Below, in pieces: positions 63,981 to 64,000 of a stretch of DNA of 64,000 bases. This DNA is from Desulfitobacterium_A nosdiversum (GTDB taxonomy: Bacteria; Bacillota; Desulfitobacteriia; Desulfitobacteriales; Desulfitobacteriaceae). Each line of letters starts with the position of its first letter. The first letter of the stretch is position 1. The stretch spans positions 434,001-498,000 of the forward strand of contig NZ_CP172056.1 of the NCBI RefSeq assembly GCF_049860565.1. Direction: 5' to 3'. Made by a program: the position numbers and the translations under genes. The notes below the pieces were generated by a model that saw nothing but the letters and a program-made list of their open reading frames with translations, was not told where the DNA came from and searched no databases.

Positions 63981-64000
63981 CGCGCCATGGACAGCGCGGC
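63981..64000. repeat. start of a further repeat copy at the window edge (copy F)
   Basis: GCGCCATGGACAGCGCGGC resembles GTGCCATGGACGGCGCTGC after copy D. It lies upstream of the Mrr-like gene and is cut by the window end. Confidence 0.4.

Noticed and set aside
1..64000. tRNA or rRNA genes
   Set aside because: No cloverleaf-like or rRNA-like stretch was recognised on either strand by reading; a dedicated scan could still find one.

Overview
The window looks like a chromosome segment of an anaerobic, spore-former-type Firmicute of the Desulfosporosinus/Desulfitobacterium group. The evidence is a complete Gram-positive-style dsr locus (ferredoxin-dsrA-dsrB-dsrD-dsrMKJOP-dsrC-dsrN), an HndA/C/D-type [FeFe] hydrogenase, several glycyl radical enzymes with sigma-54 regulators, a B12-dependent ribonucleotide reductase, AT-rich intergenic DNA and frequent TTG/GTG starts behind strong Shine-Dalgarno sequences. 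Species assignment is inference. No rRNA, tRNA, CRISPR array or transposase gene was seen.

Layout. 0-5.6 kb: small genes, a methyltransferase, a YiiX-like papain-fold protein, then nrdR-nrdJ with an NrdR box inside the nrdR promoter, a 45-residue small ORF and a tight cluster of DnaA boxes. 5.6-12.5 kb: an SsuABC/TauABC-type ABC importer and a trimeric hydrogenase operon. 12.8-33.4 kb: a TauE/SafE exporter and a glycyl-radical-enzyme (GRE) region. This region holds two parallel modules, each with an MFS importer, a GRE and an activating enzyme and each with a sigma-54 (-24/-12) promoter and a PAS-AAA-HTH activator nearby. It also holds a third, divergent GRE, an amidohydrolase-fold protein, another MFS carrier and an SDR. 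The third GRE (23887-26334) has Thr where the other two have the catalytic Cys, and Asn where they have the Arg of the RVxGY glycyl loop.

33.5-51.1 kb: a nitrilase-LysR pair, then the dissimilatory sulfite reductase locus, all read leftward. Upstream of dsrAB sit a second DsrM-like/DsrK-like pair, a CoA-disulfide-reductase/rhodanese fusion and a divergent DsrE-like protein. Together these can take electrons from the quinone pool and reduce sulfite via DsrAB and the DsrC trisulfide. sat/apr genes are not in the window.

51.2-55.2 kb: a visibly GC-richer island (CoA-transferase, MFS carrier, divergent LysR) bounded by strong hairpins, which looks horizontally acquired. 55.2-57.5 kb: HAD phosphatase, cupin, dCMP deaminase and small genes. 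57.5-64 kb: mostly leftward single genes (HEAT repeat, alpha/beta hydrolase, frameshifted GNAT, Mrr-like nuclease, membrane proteins). The larger gaps carry GC-rich, long, imperfect inverted repeats with conserved ends and variable stems that resemble integron attC sites. This is the part of the window most likely to hold an undescribed system, along with the Cys-less GRE.
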